A DNA stretch of 64,000 bases. Origin: Helichrysum umbraculigerum. Its lineage: Eukaryota; Streptophyta; Magnoliopsida; Asterales; Asteraceae. The position numbers and the translations under genes were made by a program. A model generated the notes under the pieces. The model saw only the letters and a program-made list of their open reading frames with translations, did not search any database and was not told the origin of the DNA. Numbering within the stretch: position 1 is the stretch's first letter; every line of letters starts with the position of its first letter. Location of the stretch: positions 151,961,259 to 152,025,258 of the forward strand of contig CATIUR010000003.1 in assembly GCA_949592205.1 (NCBI GenBank). The letters run 5' to 3'. Below are positions 1 through 11,252 of this stretch, in pieces.

Positions 1-1467
1 ATCCACTTGGATCTGATTACTCAAATTCGTAATGCTCAACAAGCGGCCTTTACTCCAGAACGTATGAAGGACGAATCCCTCAAGGGGATGGAGAAACAAC
101 TGGAGTCTAAGGAAAATGGAGTATTGTACTTCATGAATCGAATTTGGATCCCTTGTGTTGATGAGCTACGTAGCCTAGTATTGGACGAAGCTCATAAGTC
201 CAATTACTCTATACATCCTGGTGCAGATAAGATGTACCACGATCTGAAAGGATTTTACTGGTGGCCTGGCATGAAAAGAGACATTGCCACCTATGTTAGT
301 AGATGTCTGACTTGTGCAAAAGTTAAGACTGAATACCAAAAGCCATCCGGACTTTTGCAACAACCTGAGTTGCCCAAATGGAAATGGGAACACATCACGA
401 TGGACTTCATCACAAAGCTACCGAAAACATCATCTGGAATGGACTCCATATGGGTGATTGTCGACCGACTGACAAAGTCAGCTCACTTTTTTGCCATTAA
501 AGAAACGGATAAGATGGAAAAGCTGTCTAGAATTTACATAAAAGAAGTTGTGTCTAGACATGGAGTTCCATTATCTATCATCTCTGATAGAGATGCACGT
601 TTCACCTCTCGCTTCTGGCAAACACTGCAACAAGCTTTAGGCACTAGACTCGACATGAGTACCGCCTACCATCCACAAACCGATGGTCAAAGCGAGCGAA
701 CGATACAAACGCTTGAGGACTTGCTACGAGCATGCGTGATTGATTTTGGAGGGAACTGGGATGTTCATCTCCCTTTAGCTGAATTCTCGTACAACAATAG
801 TTATCATACGAGCATACAAATGGCACCTTTTGAGGCGTTGTACGGACGCAAGTGCCGATCCCCACTTTGTTGGGCAGAAATGGATGACAGACAGTTATCA
901 GGTCCTGAGATAGTCCAAGAGACAACGGACAAGATATCTCAAGTGCTTAACCGATTGAAAACGGCACGAGACCGACAAAAGAGTTATGCAGACAATAGAC
1001 GGAAACCTTTGGAGTTTCAAGTAGGTGACAGAGTCCTACTTAAGGTATCTCCTTGGAAAGGAGTTGTACGATTTGGAAAACGCGGCAAACTGAACCCACG
1101 TTACATCGGACCTTTTGAGATCCTAGCAAGGATTGGTCCTGTAGCTTATAAGCTTAAGCTGCCGCGAGAACTTAGTAATATTCATGACACGTTTCACGTG
1201 AGTAATCTTAAGAAGTGTCTATCCGACGAAGCGTTAATAATACCTCCCGACGAAATCTATGTCGACGCAAAACTCAACTTCGTGGAGGAACCGCTTGAAG
1301 TAATGGATACGAAAACACAGAAACTCCGAAACAGTCGGATCAAACTTGTCAAAATTCGATGGAACTCGAAAAGAGGTCCAGAGTTCACCTGGGAACGTGA
1401 GGACGAGATACGCAAGAAGTATCCCCATTTATTTGAAACCGTGACCACGACTCACGACACAAATTAA
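1..1467 (+). CDS. pol: gypsy pol, C-terminal part: integrase with chromodomain-like tail (partial)
   Basis: The frame is open from base 1 to a TAA at 1465-1467 and has no internal stop. It shows the end of the RNase H/integrase linker, then an HHCC zinc-binding domain (HPG at about residue 69, CLTC near 103). The DDE core follows: D in WVIVDRLTKSAHF near residue 152, D in SDRDARF near 197, E in SERTIQTLE near 231. The C-terminal part (RKPLEFQVGDRVLLKV, then SNLKKCLSD and a closing EFTWEREDEIRKKYPHLF) matches the chromodomain-like end of plant chromoviruses. The role is insertion of retroelement cDNA into chromatin. All three catalytic acids are present. Gag, protease and RT lie to the left of the window. 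The first in-frame ATG is not a start; this is the tail of a polyprotein. Confidence 0.93.
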   Translation: MHLDLITQIRNAQQAAFTPERMKDESLKGMEKQLESKENGVLYFMNRIWIPCVDELRSLVLDEAHKSNYSIHPGADKMYHDLKGFYWWPGMKRDIATYVSRCLTCAKVKTEYQKPSGLLQQPELPKWKWEHITMDFITKLPKTSSGMDSIWVIVDRLTKSAHFFAIKETDKMEKLSRIYIKEVVSRHGVPLSIISDRDARFTSRFWQTLQQALGTRLDMSTAYHPQTDGQSERTIQTLEDLLRACVIDFGGNWDVHLPLAEFSYNNSYHTSIQMAPFEALYGRKCRSPLCWAEMDDRQLSGPEIVQETTDKISQVLNRLKTARDRQKSYADNRRKPLEFQVGDRVLLKVSPWKGVVRFGKRGKLNPRYIGPFEILARIGPVAYKLKLPRELSNIHDTFHVSNLKKCLSDEALIIPPDEIYVDAKLNFVEEPLEVMDTKTQKLRNSRIKLVKIRWNSKRGPEFTWEREDEIRKKYPHLFETVTTTHDTN

Positions 1468-1489
1468 ATCTCGGGACGAGATTTCCCTA

Positions 1490-1501
1490 ACGAGGGGAGA
1501 A
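1490..1501 (+). other. polypurine tract of the 1-5060 gypsy element
   Basis: The purine run GAGGGGAGAA lies directly before the TGTGACA start of the LTR. This is the normal site for plus-strand DNA priming. The same layout is seen before the LTR at 43420 and, on the minus strand, at 24931. Confidence 0.85.
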
Positions 1502-2334
1502 TGTGACAACTCTCCAAATTAGGTAATAATTAACATTTAAGCATGTGCATTCTTACGCTAATTTCCTGATTAAGTTTTAACAAAACTATTTGATGTGATG
1601 TAAGCCTAGCAAGCCCATTACTTTTAAACAAAAAGTAATACATAATACGTAAGTATTTAAAGTTACGTACAAATATATCGGAACGAACCCGACAAAAATA
1701 AATAACAAAAGTTTTGTGATACAAAAGTTATTAATAACTCAATTATTAATTACGAGTATTTATATATCTATAACAAATAGATAAAAGGGTCTAATTATGC
1801 GTTTAACATAAAACGTATTATAAACGAACAGAAACAATTCTAAAACGCTCATAAAAGGTCGAATCATAAAAATACAAATTTTCTCATTCGTTTGAAAGAA
1901 GTTAGAACATTACCTCAAAATATGAAATCCTAAATTAACTGAAATTTTGCGCTCAAATAGTTATGCGCAGTAAAATGTACAAAATTGTACAACTATTTAA
2001 AATAATGATAACATCATTATTCTGATCATAAATAACGAACCAGGAGAACACCTACAAAATAAAAATATAAATTATTTATTTTTATATTGCTAAAATTATA
2101 CCCGTACTCGAAACTGTAGTACACAAACCGGCCACCAAACTCCAATAATTCAGAGACAAACTCTGATCTTTAAACCATACCCGTTTGATTTATTTACTCC
2201 CTCCCATTCTTCTACTGATCATTTCATTTTCATCAATTATCATTCTCCATCTCTTTCTCTACCTCACTAAGAAATGCAAAGGCAGTAACAAGATCAGGAG
2301 TAGCAAATAGCAGAAGCAGGAAGCAACTTAAACT

Positions 2335-2367
2335 AATAATAATAATAATAATATCATCATCATCATC
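2335..2367 (+). repeat. (AAT)n followed by (ATC)n microsatellite
   Basis: About six AAT units pass directly into ATC units inside the LTR, just downstream of its pyrimidine-rich patch. Confidence 0.85.
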
Positions 2368-2721
2368 GTCTGATCATCATCACCATTTTTATCTCATTGT
2401 AAGGAACTTTCGATTCTTTGATTTCTACACTTCAATTTCGTTTTCTAACATGTTTATACATTATAATGTAAGTATATAACACACAAAACTTGAAGATTAC
2501 TTGATGATTCATGAAAATGGTTTATAAAATCCAAAACTTCAAAACAAAAATCGTTATATGAAAACTAGTTAAAATGATGTAATGATGTGTAAAAACGACA
2601 CATAAACACTTGTATAAACATTTGGTATTGATGTATAAGAGATTGGAACCAAAAACATAGGGGATTATATATATATTTCGTACCAGATTCTGTGAAGAAG
2701 ATGAAGCTACAGTAAATATTA

Positions 2722-2962
2722 GTCACGCGATCGCGTGACTTCATGACTAAAATCAAGAAAACTCATTACCAAAACTCACGCGATCGCGTCATTTTCAAAA
2801 GTGAGTCGTCCTGTTTTTCTACTCACGCGATCGCGTCACATACAAAGTAAATTTCACGCGATCGGTTCACTTAGGTTATCAAGCGATCGGTTTAACAAAC
2901 CACGCGATCGGGTCACAAGGGTAATCACGCGATCGGTCCAACAGACCACGTGATCGCGTGAT
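2722..2962. repeat. GCGATCGC palindrome array inside the LTR (8 copies)
   Basis: Eight copies of CACGCGATCGCGTGA or a decayed form lie within 240 bp (near 2723, 2776, 2822, 2853, 2882, 2901, 2925, 2947). The first is a near-perfect palindrome with flanks. Later copies keep the GATCG core but lose the right arm (GCGATCGG). Spacing is irregular (20-50 bp), so this is not a simple tandem repeat. The array lies about 0.5 kb downstream of the pyrimidine patch. Confidence 0.88.
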
Positions 2963-5060
2963 TTGTGCAGAAAGGTCAGACCAGATTTATAAAATGATTC
3001 GAGTGTAATCGTCGGACAAATACAAACACGTAAACGATTATAAGTTGAAACGAAACAATGTTATAACTTAACACATATCGATAACAATTATATGGAATAA
3101 ATCCGAGACGCGGACATATGAACCTATTGACTCGTAAAAACAAACGACACTTAATATATATATCTGAACTTTGTAAATTATACGATTTGGATACGATTAC
3201 AAAATCGGGACACTTAACATTTATTAAACAAACATAGCGATGTTAAAAACAAATGATATTTATTAAACGGAATAAATATATTATCAAGTTTTATAACAAA
3301 TAAAACTCGACACGTTTTAAATACGAAACAACGTATTACAATATATATATATATATTCGAGAACACACGATATATATAGACACAAACGTATACGTTTTCT
3401 TAAACAAATGAAAACTTATATATTTTGATATACATAAACAATGTATTTATTTAACATATATACATACGACACTTAAGAATATATATTCACAAATATATAT
3501 ATACACAATGAATTTCACAATTAACAAACGTACAAATTAATAATATACAACAAGTATGTTTACATACGTATACATATATAAAACGAATATATGTACATAG
3601 AATGATATTTGAATAACGTTCAAATTATACGAACAACTATATACAAAGTATAGGTACAAATGGAAACAAAACGACCTTCCGTTAAATAGACAATTACATA
3701 TTGGTTTATATACTTAACCAAGTATACGACGAGAGAAATAATAACAATATTTCTACTTAATGTCACCAACAAATACAACGACTTATATTATAAAGAAATC
3801 AACCATTTCGTCAAAAGAACAAACTGTTAACATAAGTGATTAAAACAAATCAAACGTACTTATGTTAATATATTTATTGTATATAGGTTAACATACCGTG
3901 GGCAAATATCTGTTTGGCTGCTAGCTTTCATACCGAGCAAATCACCGTGAGTTCACAGCCCCTACTTTACAAATGTTTTATGCTTTTAAACATAGGGGTG
4001 TAAACATAGAAACTGCATGCAAACACATGCAGCAAATTTATATAAATGCTTTATTGCTTTATACAACTGTTTTGGGAATTAGACAACAGATCCTAGTACG
4101 GACCCAGACTTGAAATGTGTGCATGAAAGACCTTATGTCATGCAGACTATAACCATTAGCTAGGTGACTCTAGCCACTGAGTATACGAATAGTACTATTG
4201 CCGTGACGACCCTCCTGTGGATGGAGCGTATACTTAATTGTCCTTCAGGCAAACAACATAAGTTTTGGTTGTGGTTTGGTTATAGGGTTAGGTCGCGTTA
4301 CTTTAACCTGCAAGGTTTAGCTCACCTTTCAGGGGATTATAGTCTAAGCATTCCCACAATTATTATTTAGGATGAACAGATCCTACAACTGTTTTAAGTC
4401 AGTATACTTACTGATTTTATGTATATACTGGTAAACATCCAGACATACATTTTGGGTAACAACCCACATAAAACTATATTTTAGGGTAACTATCCCTAAC
4501 ATCTTATAAATTGCAAAACTTGCAAACATTTATTTATTGAATAACATTTCAATAACTTAAACATAAATGGTTTATCATACCACATATTTATACTAAACCT
4601 GTGAATTCACTCAACATATTTGTTGACGACTTTCTTTCTATGTTTTACAGGAAATTAGCTGTGTAAGTAAGAATCGCATGCATTCAGGATGGACAACCCT
4701 GGACTACTTAGGATGCCATAATTTATGGGACAGCTTTTGAGGATTTCCACTGTATTACTGCAGACATCGCAGTTATACTCATGAAATCTTATTTTAACAT
4801 ATGTATTGTAAAACTTAAATGTTTTAAACTTTATTACTACTGTACGACTTACATAGTCGTACTACTTTTGTAATAACTATTTTAAATTGGCATCCTTTAT
4901 ATATTATGTTCTTTATGATCATATGCTCTGATACGATGAATGCACAATTGATAAGTCATCACCCCGCTGTTAAACTGTTTAATTAAGATGCTTCCGCTAA
5001 TCTTAACTTGCTTCCGCTAAACATTAAATAAACACAATTATGGATTTTTGGGGTGTGACA

Positions 5061-6893
5061 AAAAAGCTTCGCACTGATAATGGTATGGAATTCTGTTCAA
5101 ATGAATTTAATTCATTTTGTAAATCAGAAGGTATTGTTAGACACTACACCGTTCCCCACACACCTCAACAAAATGGGGTGGCTGAACGTATGAACAGAAC
5201 CATTATTTCAAAAGCCCGTTGCATGTTATCTAACGCAGGATTATCTAAGCGTTTTTGGGCAGAAGCTGCTTCTACTGCATGTTATTTAATTAACATGTCA
5301 CCTTCTATTCCACTAAATAAAAAGACTTCGATTGAGGTATGGTCTGGTTCCCCAGCTGATTATTCAAATTTAAGAATATTTGGTTGCCCTGCTTATGCTC
5401 ATGTTGATAATGGAAAATTAGAGCCTAGGGCAATTAAATGTATCTTTCTTGGTTACAAGTCTGGTGTTAAAGGATACAAGTTATGGTGTCCTGAAACTAA
5501 AAAGGTTGTTATTAGTAGAAATGTTATCTTTAATGAGTCTTCTATGTTACAATTGGATTCTTCTGCTAATATTCCTGTTGAGAGTCAAGAAAAGTCAAGT
5601 GTGCAGGTGGAGCAATCTGTTGACTCAAATCATACACCAGAAAATGAAAATCCTGCTGATCAAGATACATCATTTGATCAACAGTTCCCTACTCCTACTC
5701 AACAACCACAACATTCTATAGCAGCACACAGACCTAGGAGGGTCATCCATCCTCCTAGAAGACTGATTGAAGAAGCAAATGTTGTTGCTTATGCCTTAAA
5801 TGTTGCCGAAGATATTGAAGGTAGCACAGAACCTTCAACCTATTCAGAAGCTATTGCTTCAGATGAATGCAACAATTGGATAACTGCCATGCATGATGAA
5901 ATGGAATCTCTTGAAAAGAATTGTACTTGGGAATTGGTAAAATTACCAAAAGAAAAGAAGCCCATCCGCTGCAAATGGATTTTCAAAAGGAAAGAAGGTG
6001 TCACTCCCTCTGAGAAAGTGAGATTCAAAGCAAGGTTAGTTGCTAAAGGCTACAGCCAGATTCCAGGAATTGATTTTACTGATGTTTTCTCTCCTGTTGT
6101 TAAGCATAGCTCAATTCGTACTTTACTTAGTATTGTTGCTATGCATAACTATGAGCTTGAGCAGTTTGATGTTAAAACTGCATTTTTACATGGAGAATTG
6201 GAAGAAGACATTTATATGGAACAGCCTGAAGGATTTGTTGTCCCTGAAAAAGAGAATCTGGTATGTAAATTGAAGAAATCACTTTATGGCTTAAAGCAGT
6301 CTCCAAGGCAATGGTATAAGAGATACATGGCTAATTCAGGAAAAGAGCATTGGAAAGCAGTTCAATGGATTTTCAGATATCTGTGTGGTACTTCTAATGC
6401 TTGTTTACAATTTGGAAGTTCTGATGAAGGGCTGGTTGGCTATGTAGATTCAGATTATGTTGGAGATTTGGATAAAAGAAGGTCTTTGACAGGTTATGTA
6501 TTTACCATTGGTGGATGTGCTGTGAGTTGGAAGGCAAGTCTACAAACCACTGTTGCTTTATCCACTACTGAAGCAGAATATATGGCTATTTCTGAAGCTT
6601 GCAAAGAAGCCATATGGTTGAGAAATTTATATAGTGAGCTTTGTGGAGACACATCTTCTACAAAGATTTTTTGTGATAGTCAAAGTGCTATTTATCTTAC
6701 AAAGGATCAAATGTTTCATGAGAGAACGAAACATATTGATGTTCGTTATCACTTTATTCGAGGGGTTATTGCTCAAGGTGATATTCAAATTCAAAAGATT
6801 AGCACTCATGACAATCCGGCTGATATGATGACGAAGCCGGTTCCATCAGCTAAGTTTGAGCTTTGCTCAAGCTTAGTTGGTATGACAATCTGA
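5061..6893 (+). pseudogene. pol: Copia pol: integrase tail, RT lacking its catalytic centre, RNase H
   Basis: The frame runs from the gypsy LTR junction to a TGA at 6891-6893; the seven codons before 5061 are LTR sequence, so the start is accidental. Integrase keeps its second and third catalytic positions (RTDNGMEF, GVAERMNRT). The first acid and the HHCC zinc domain are cut off. An RT of RVT_2 type begins near 5870 (WITAMHDEM, FKARLVAKGYSQ, FDVKTAFLHGELEEDIYMEQ, SLYGLKQSPRQWYKR). At about 6321-6326 the sequence jumps straight to YMANSGKEHWKAVQWI, which normally lies after the RT. From the usual family length about 190 codons, including the YVDD active site, are missing, with the frame kept. 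RNase H looks complete (GYVDSDYVGDLDKRRS, TTEAEYMA, RTKHIDVRYHF). The product could not reverse-transcribe. Confidence 0.9.
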
Positions 6894-6982
6894 TTTCAAA
6901 AGATTGTTGGCACACGATGATTTTATGATGAGGAGTTCATTGAAGTATTGACTTCAAATTTTTGCAAGATTAAATTCGTATC

Positions 6983-6993
6983 AAGGTGGAGAT
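6983..6993 (+). other. Copia polypurine tract
   Basis: AAGGTGGAGAT lies immediately before the LTR start and about 90 bp after the pol stop. Confidence 0.85.
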
Positions 6994-7556
6994 TGTTTGT
7001 GTGATACGAATTCTCAAACAAAGTAGTCAAACATGCAATTCAACCTGCAAAAGCTTATGTCAACATGCACCATGCAAAGACCATTGCCACATGGAAAGAC
7101 ATTCAACTTCATGTTTGACTTATGCAAATTTCAGACATGCTTTTAGACATGCATTGTCTCATCCATTTGTCCATTTCTCACATGTAATTTATGCATGTAT
7201 GATTCGGTTTCCACTTATATATATGTCGATGATGGAAGCCTAAAAAAAAACAAGAGAAGCACACAACAATTCAAGACAACACATACCCTTTCACTCTTTT
7301 CATTTTCATTCTCTGTATAAAACCATTACTATCCAGTTCTGGTGATTTGAGAGCATTTACAGAGAGACGAGTGATATTAAAGTGTTGTATCAAACTCTTG
7401 TAACCTCCTCATGTTTTCTCATATAGTGATTATCATCGGTTGTGCCCGTGGTTTTTCCCGTAAGGGTTTTCCACGTTAAATCCTCGTGTTCTCGTTTTAT
7501 TTATTTCACTATCGTATTTCGTTTTCTTTCATTATTGTCGTATAGAATTATCAACA
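6994..7556 (+). repeat. Copia 3' LTR (563 bp)
   Basis: It begins TGTTTGTG after the purine tract. I place its end at TATCAACA because TGTT and AACA form the short inverted repeat usual for Copia LTRs; the 5' copy is outside the window, so the right end is inferred. A TATATATA box lies near 7216, and the GTGTTCTCG region lies near 7487. A CTTTT duplication would be expected on both sides of the whole element. Confidence 0.75.
7216..7224 (+). promoter_or_regulatory. TATA box of the Copia LTR
   Basis: TATATATAT lies about 220 bp into the 563-bp LTR and is followed by an A-rich then CA-rich leader, the normal U3/R arrangement. Confidence 0.6.
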
Positions 7557-9097
7557 CTTTTATTATTTTTATTTTATCACAGTGGGGCATAACAATATCT
7601 GGCCCCAAATGAGCAGGTCAAGAAGCAGTCACAGAATTATGTAAATTACTTTTATTTCTGATGTTTATATTTGTCTCTTGAATCACTACGCACAATACAC
7701 TAAAACTTCATGGTTAGGCACCATTCTCTACAGTTTCATTGTGTTTTATATATACGTTTTCATTCCAATTTTTACACACGCTAGATTAAAGCTGCATAAA
7801 TGTAATATGTATTCATGTTATATGTTAAATGGAAGACCAAAATACATCTCAATTATATGTATTTCTTGCGATAAAATGCATATACTCATGACATAATATG
7901 ATGGAAAGTCGTAACAGGGAGAAGTTCCATTATGACCTTATAGACATGTAAGTTGCAACTTGCAAGTAAACTGGACTCTCAATGTGTGTGTGCATGTGTA
8001 AGCACGTACATAAGGGGATTTTGATGCTACATAATTTGGAGTTTTCAAGCAACATGTTATGAAGTTCGGATTCTTTTCCCCCTAATTATGATATATCCAC
8101 TCAATTGAAAAGGATATGAGGATTGGTCCATTGACTATGTTTAGTTTTAGTTCGAGTATTAGAAGTTCCTAGTTAAAGAAAGGAACACATCATGGGAAAG
8201 TTACCTACAATGTATGTCCATAGTTCATAGTGTTGTTTTTATTTAGATGTTGCAAATGAAAAGTGAAATAGATATTGTTAAGAAGTATAATTGTGGTTGT
8301 TTTCACCTAATGTTGATAATCCCTATATATCCGAGCTTTCATAGGAACCTATAATGAAACCGAAGGAAAAACAGAAGAAATTGCATTCAATTCGATACAA
8401 TAAAGAGCCTAGCAACTTCTTAATCTAACAACAAAATGTTTGTAAGAGACTGAAATATAATAAACCTATCACTACAAACTGTATGCAAAAACAAAAGGGA
8501 ATACATGAAAATTGTACTGAACAATTTCTTATGGTCCATAAACTATAATCAACAAATTTAAACAATATTTGTAGTGAGAACATATGATTAAGAGTTGGGA
8601 ATAAGAAGACAATCAAACATGGGGATCTACAAAAACTTGAGCATAAACATCATCATCAGTCATCTGGTCTAATCCATAATTTTTTCACGAATTCAGTAGA
8701 CGCTAATCGAAACTGTAACATTTCCATCATCGACAAAAACACATAAAACAACAAATAAGTGATGAAAATCAATCAATAAACATACCTTTCAGGCTCACAT
8801 CACATAAAGAAACCCTAATAACTCCTTTTGCATGTTACAGAGAAGTATTGTGAGAAACCGAGAGCAGGGGAATAGAGTTCTTCTGTTTGGCGTGTAAAAT
8901 TGGAGGAGAGGAGATGCATGTTTTAAGCAAATTAAATTCATGTACTTTTTGGTGTATAACCCAGTCTTCAATTCAAATTTATATACATGAACCTTATGAA
9001 GAGAGAGAAAAATAGAAGGGGGAAAAAATCACAAATGCAAGAAAAAGCCCTGGACTCCATTTGAAATCTGGAAAAACTTTAATTCACCAAACAAGAA
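7557..9097. other. anonymous AT-rich DNA, no gene recognised
   Basis: I see no long reading frame, LTR or terminal inverted repeat here. On the minus strand at about 8790-8930 the sequence resembles a 5' untranslated leader (pyrimidine-rich, a short 12-codon frame, then a GTATGTTTATTG donor-like site near 8785). It could be a fragment of a host transcript or of a captured gene, but no protein can be named. Confidence 0.5.
9093..9097. repeat. target site duplication AAGAA, left copy
   Basis: It matches 11540-11544 exactly and defines both ends of the solo LTR. Confidence 0.92.
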
Positions 9098-9968
9098 TGT
9101 AACACCCGCCAAATTAGGACTAGTAATTAGTGCCTAATCATATGTTAATACATGTAATTAGTTCCTAGTTAGGCTAATTAATGTATCGAATTATATATAT
9201 TGTTGAATATATACGAAAATGCGATTTGGTTAAATCGTACGCAATTTAAATCGAATGTATTTCGATTCTATTTAATATGGACGTTGGTGACAAATTTTAT
9301 TAAATAACGTTGTTATGTCAAAAATATTATTATAATAATATTTCGTATTCATACGTATCGTACAAACTGAACCTACACAATTCAAAATATTAAAAACGCG
9401 CAAATAAATAAACTAACTTACCATTTTATAACTCAAATATAAATTAAATTGAAAAATATTTAAATAAACTTTCGCGTAAAAATTTGCATTTTAAAACGTA
9501 CATTTAATATTTAAAATAATTATTTAACGTTTAAAAGACGGAGCAAACGAATACCGCACGGAGCGGGAACACGGGGCGAAAATGGGAGGATAACCTCCCA
9601 TTCCCACCACTCTCTTCTTTCACTTTCTCTTTCTCTTTCTTTCTCTTTTCTCTCTCTCTTTCACCAACCAACCAAAACCCAAAACCATTAAAATCGACAA
9701 ATAAACGTACCAAACGGCCTTGGATCATACTACTCCTTTGGAAGAAAACGACCACCGCGACACGATCTATCATCCTATCTTCTCGGATTTCTCATCCGAT
9801 ACTTTGTAAGTTTCCTACAAATCCCGAAATCTCTCGTTTTTAAGTGTTTTCACTTTCTAGTAGTTTGTAACAACTTAAAATGTCCATATATGGGTTGGGT
9901 AAAAGAATCGGACCAAACTATGGCCGGAAAACTCGTTTTTGGCTCAAAAACCCGTCAACAGCTTTAAG

Positions 9969-10375
9969 TGTCGCAACGAAGCATGCAGTATAGCGTCACT
10001 TCGTGCGTCACTTAAGTGACGCATTGAGTGTCGCTAAAAGCCCAAATTTTGCGTCACTTGCCTAAGTGCCGCATAAAACCCTCTTTTTCCGTCACTACCA
10101 CAGTGACGCATTTTCAATACCCGTCACTAATGACCGACACTTATAGCGTCACTTGCCTAAGTGACGCCTACCATCAAATCTGATTTCACCCGTCACTCAC
10201 CTTAGTGACTCATGACCTTTACACCGACACTTACAACCGACACTTCCTCAAGTGTCGCACTCTATGCGTCACTTGCACAAGTGACGCTATTATTCAGAAT
10301 CAGTCATTTCATGCGACACTTCCTAAGTGTCGCCTAAACCCATGAGTGCCGCTATAAGTGACGCATAAAACAGCA
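9969..10375. repeat. GTGACGC/GTGTCGC palindrome array in the solo LTR
   Basis: About thirty copies of AAGTGACGC, AAGTGTCGC or their reverse complements occur in 400 bp. Many face each other and form hairpins such as GCGTCACTT-gcct-AAGTGACGC and GCGACACTT-cct-AAGTGTCGC. The array follows a pyrimidine-rich patch (9600-9665) and precedes a CACCAACGGGTCGTACAC block that is conserved among these LTRs. Confidence 0.9.
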
Positions 10376-10742
10376 GAATTTCTAACTAAAATTTCACTAA
10401 GTGTCGAACTTTTACAACCTCAAATCTTTATACGATACTACTTATAAAACACTTTGGGACACTTTTGTAAGTGCAAAACATCAATAACTCGACAATAATA
10501 CTTGAAGTTTATTGTTTCAAACTCGTCACCAACGGGTCGTACACTTTTCAAACACTTAAACCTATCAACCAAATAGTGGATATTTGGACATTATAGTTGG
10601 ACGAACAACTGCAGGGGTGATCTTTTGAGATACCCAATCATATTTATAACCATCGCGTGTCGTGGACACCCTCAGGTTACAAGTCTTTGGACTTCGCATT
10701 CGGCTAATCAACTTACGTTTGTTTAAACGCATTCAGACTCAG

Positions 10743-11252
10743 GTGAGTCTCATAGCCCCTCTTTTACTGTTTTACTCAGGGGTGTGATATACTGCTCAAA
10801 CTTTTAACATGTGAACGCAAGTACCAACTTTTCATATACTACATGAGTTTTTCGAAACTAATCATTTAAAGTCCTCCGTCAGCATAGTTGTTAATACGTT
10901 GTAGCGTGAATATTAGTATATGGTACCATATAGGATTGACCCTCCTCGTCCGGGTTAGCAAGCACTAACCGGGTAAACGGACGTACTAATATTTGGGAAG
11001 ACGAATGTTGATTAGGCATTCGTGGAGGCACCTCGCCCGGAATTCTCTATAGGGGACCCGGCCCTCGAGTTAAGCTCAACTATGTGCTCATGGCTGTATA
11101 CACGATGATTATCATTTAATTGCTGGATGCAATTCATTATTTTATTGCTAGATGCAATACATTATTTAAATCTTGCGGTTCATACGATATAACTTGATTT
11201 CAAACCTGTGAGCTCACCAGCTTTATAGCTGACCTTTTAGCATATATCGCAG
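10743..11252 (+). other. intron-like segment conserved in chromovirus LTRs
   Basis: The left border reads CAG/GTGAGTCTCATAGCCCC and the right border TATATCGCAG/GTACCC, both good plant splice sites. The same border sequences occur at 15033-15519 (487 nt) and 38104-38548 (445 nt), and on the minus strand in the LTRs of the 22249-33213 element. Conservation of both borders while the inside varies suggests a leader intron, or a structured RNA domain that only resembles one. Confidence 0.4.
10947..10983 (+). other. conserved stem-loop in the LTR (solo LTR copy)
   Basis: Outer stem CGTCCG/CGGACG (10947-10952 with 10978-10983), inner stem GGTTAG/CTAACC (10953-10958 with 10965-10970), a six-base loop, and a seven-base bulge on the 3' side. 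The copies at 15236-15272 and 38315-38349 keep the pairing with changed bases, which supports a real RNA structure. Confidence 0.65.

Larger units (their letters stand above)
1..5060 (+). mobile_element. Ty3/gypsy chromovirus, right part only (end of pol plus 3' LTR)
   Basis: The coding frame is open from the first base, so the element starts outside the window. It ends with integrase, a polypurine tract and a 3' LTR whose last base is 5060. The next bases are a Copia integrase, so this element lies inside a Copia gene. The expected 5-bp target duplication would be AAAAA (5061-5065); its partner is off the left edge. The LTR belongs to a different family from the other gypsy LTRs in the window, although the coding part is clearly related to the gag-pol at 24965-29425. 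Confidence 0.93.
1502..5060 (+). repeat. 3' LTR of the gypsy element (3559 bp)
   Basis: The LTR starts TGTGACAACTC after the purine tract and ends GGGGTGTGACA before Copia coding sequence. It has the layout shared by the chromovirus LTRs here: an AT-rich first part, a pyrimidine-rich patch near 2195-2270, a palindrome array at 2722-2962, and a GTGAGTTCACAGCCCC block near 3948 that resembles the donor-like block of the other LTRs. No second copy is in the window, so no age can be estimated. Confidence 0.9.
5061..7556 (+). mobile_element. Ty1/Copia element, right part (interrupted by gypsy insertion)
   Basis: Integrase, reverse transcriptase and RNase H sequence is followed by a polypurine tract and a 563-bp 3' LTR. 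The left part (gag, protease, start of integrase, 5' LTR) must lie beyond the gypsy element that enters from the left. The purine tract AAGGTGGAGA followed by TTGTTTGTG is typical of Copia elements. Confidence 0.92.

Noticed and set aside
9969..10375. CRISPR-like look of evenly repeated short palindromes
   Set aside because: Repeats are only 7-12 bp, occur in both orientations, spacing is irregular, and the context is a plant LTR.
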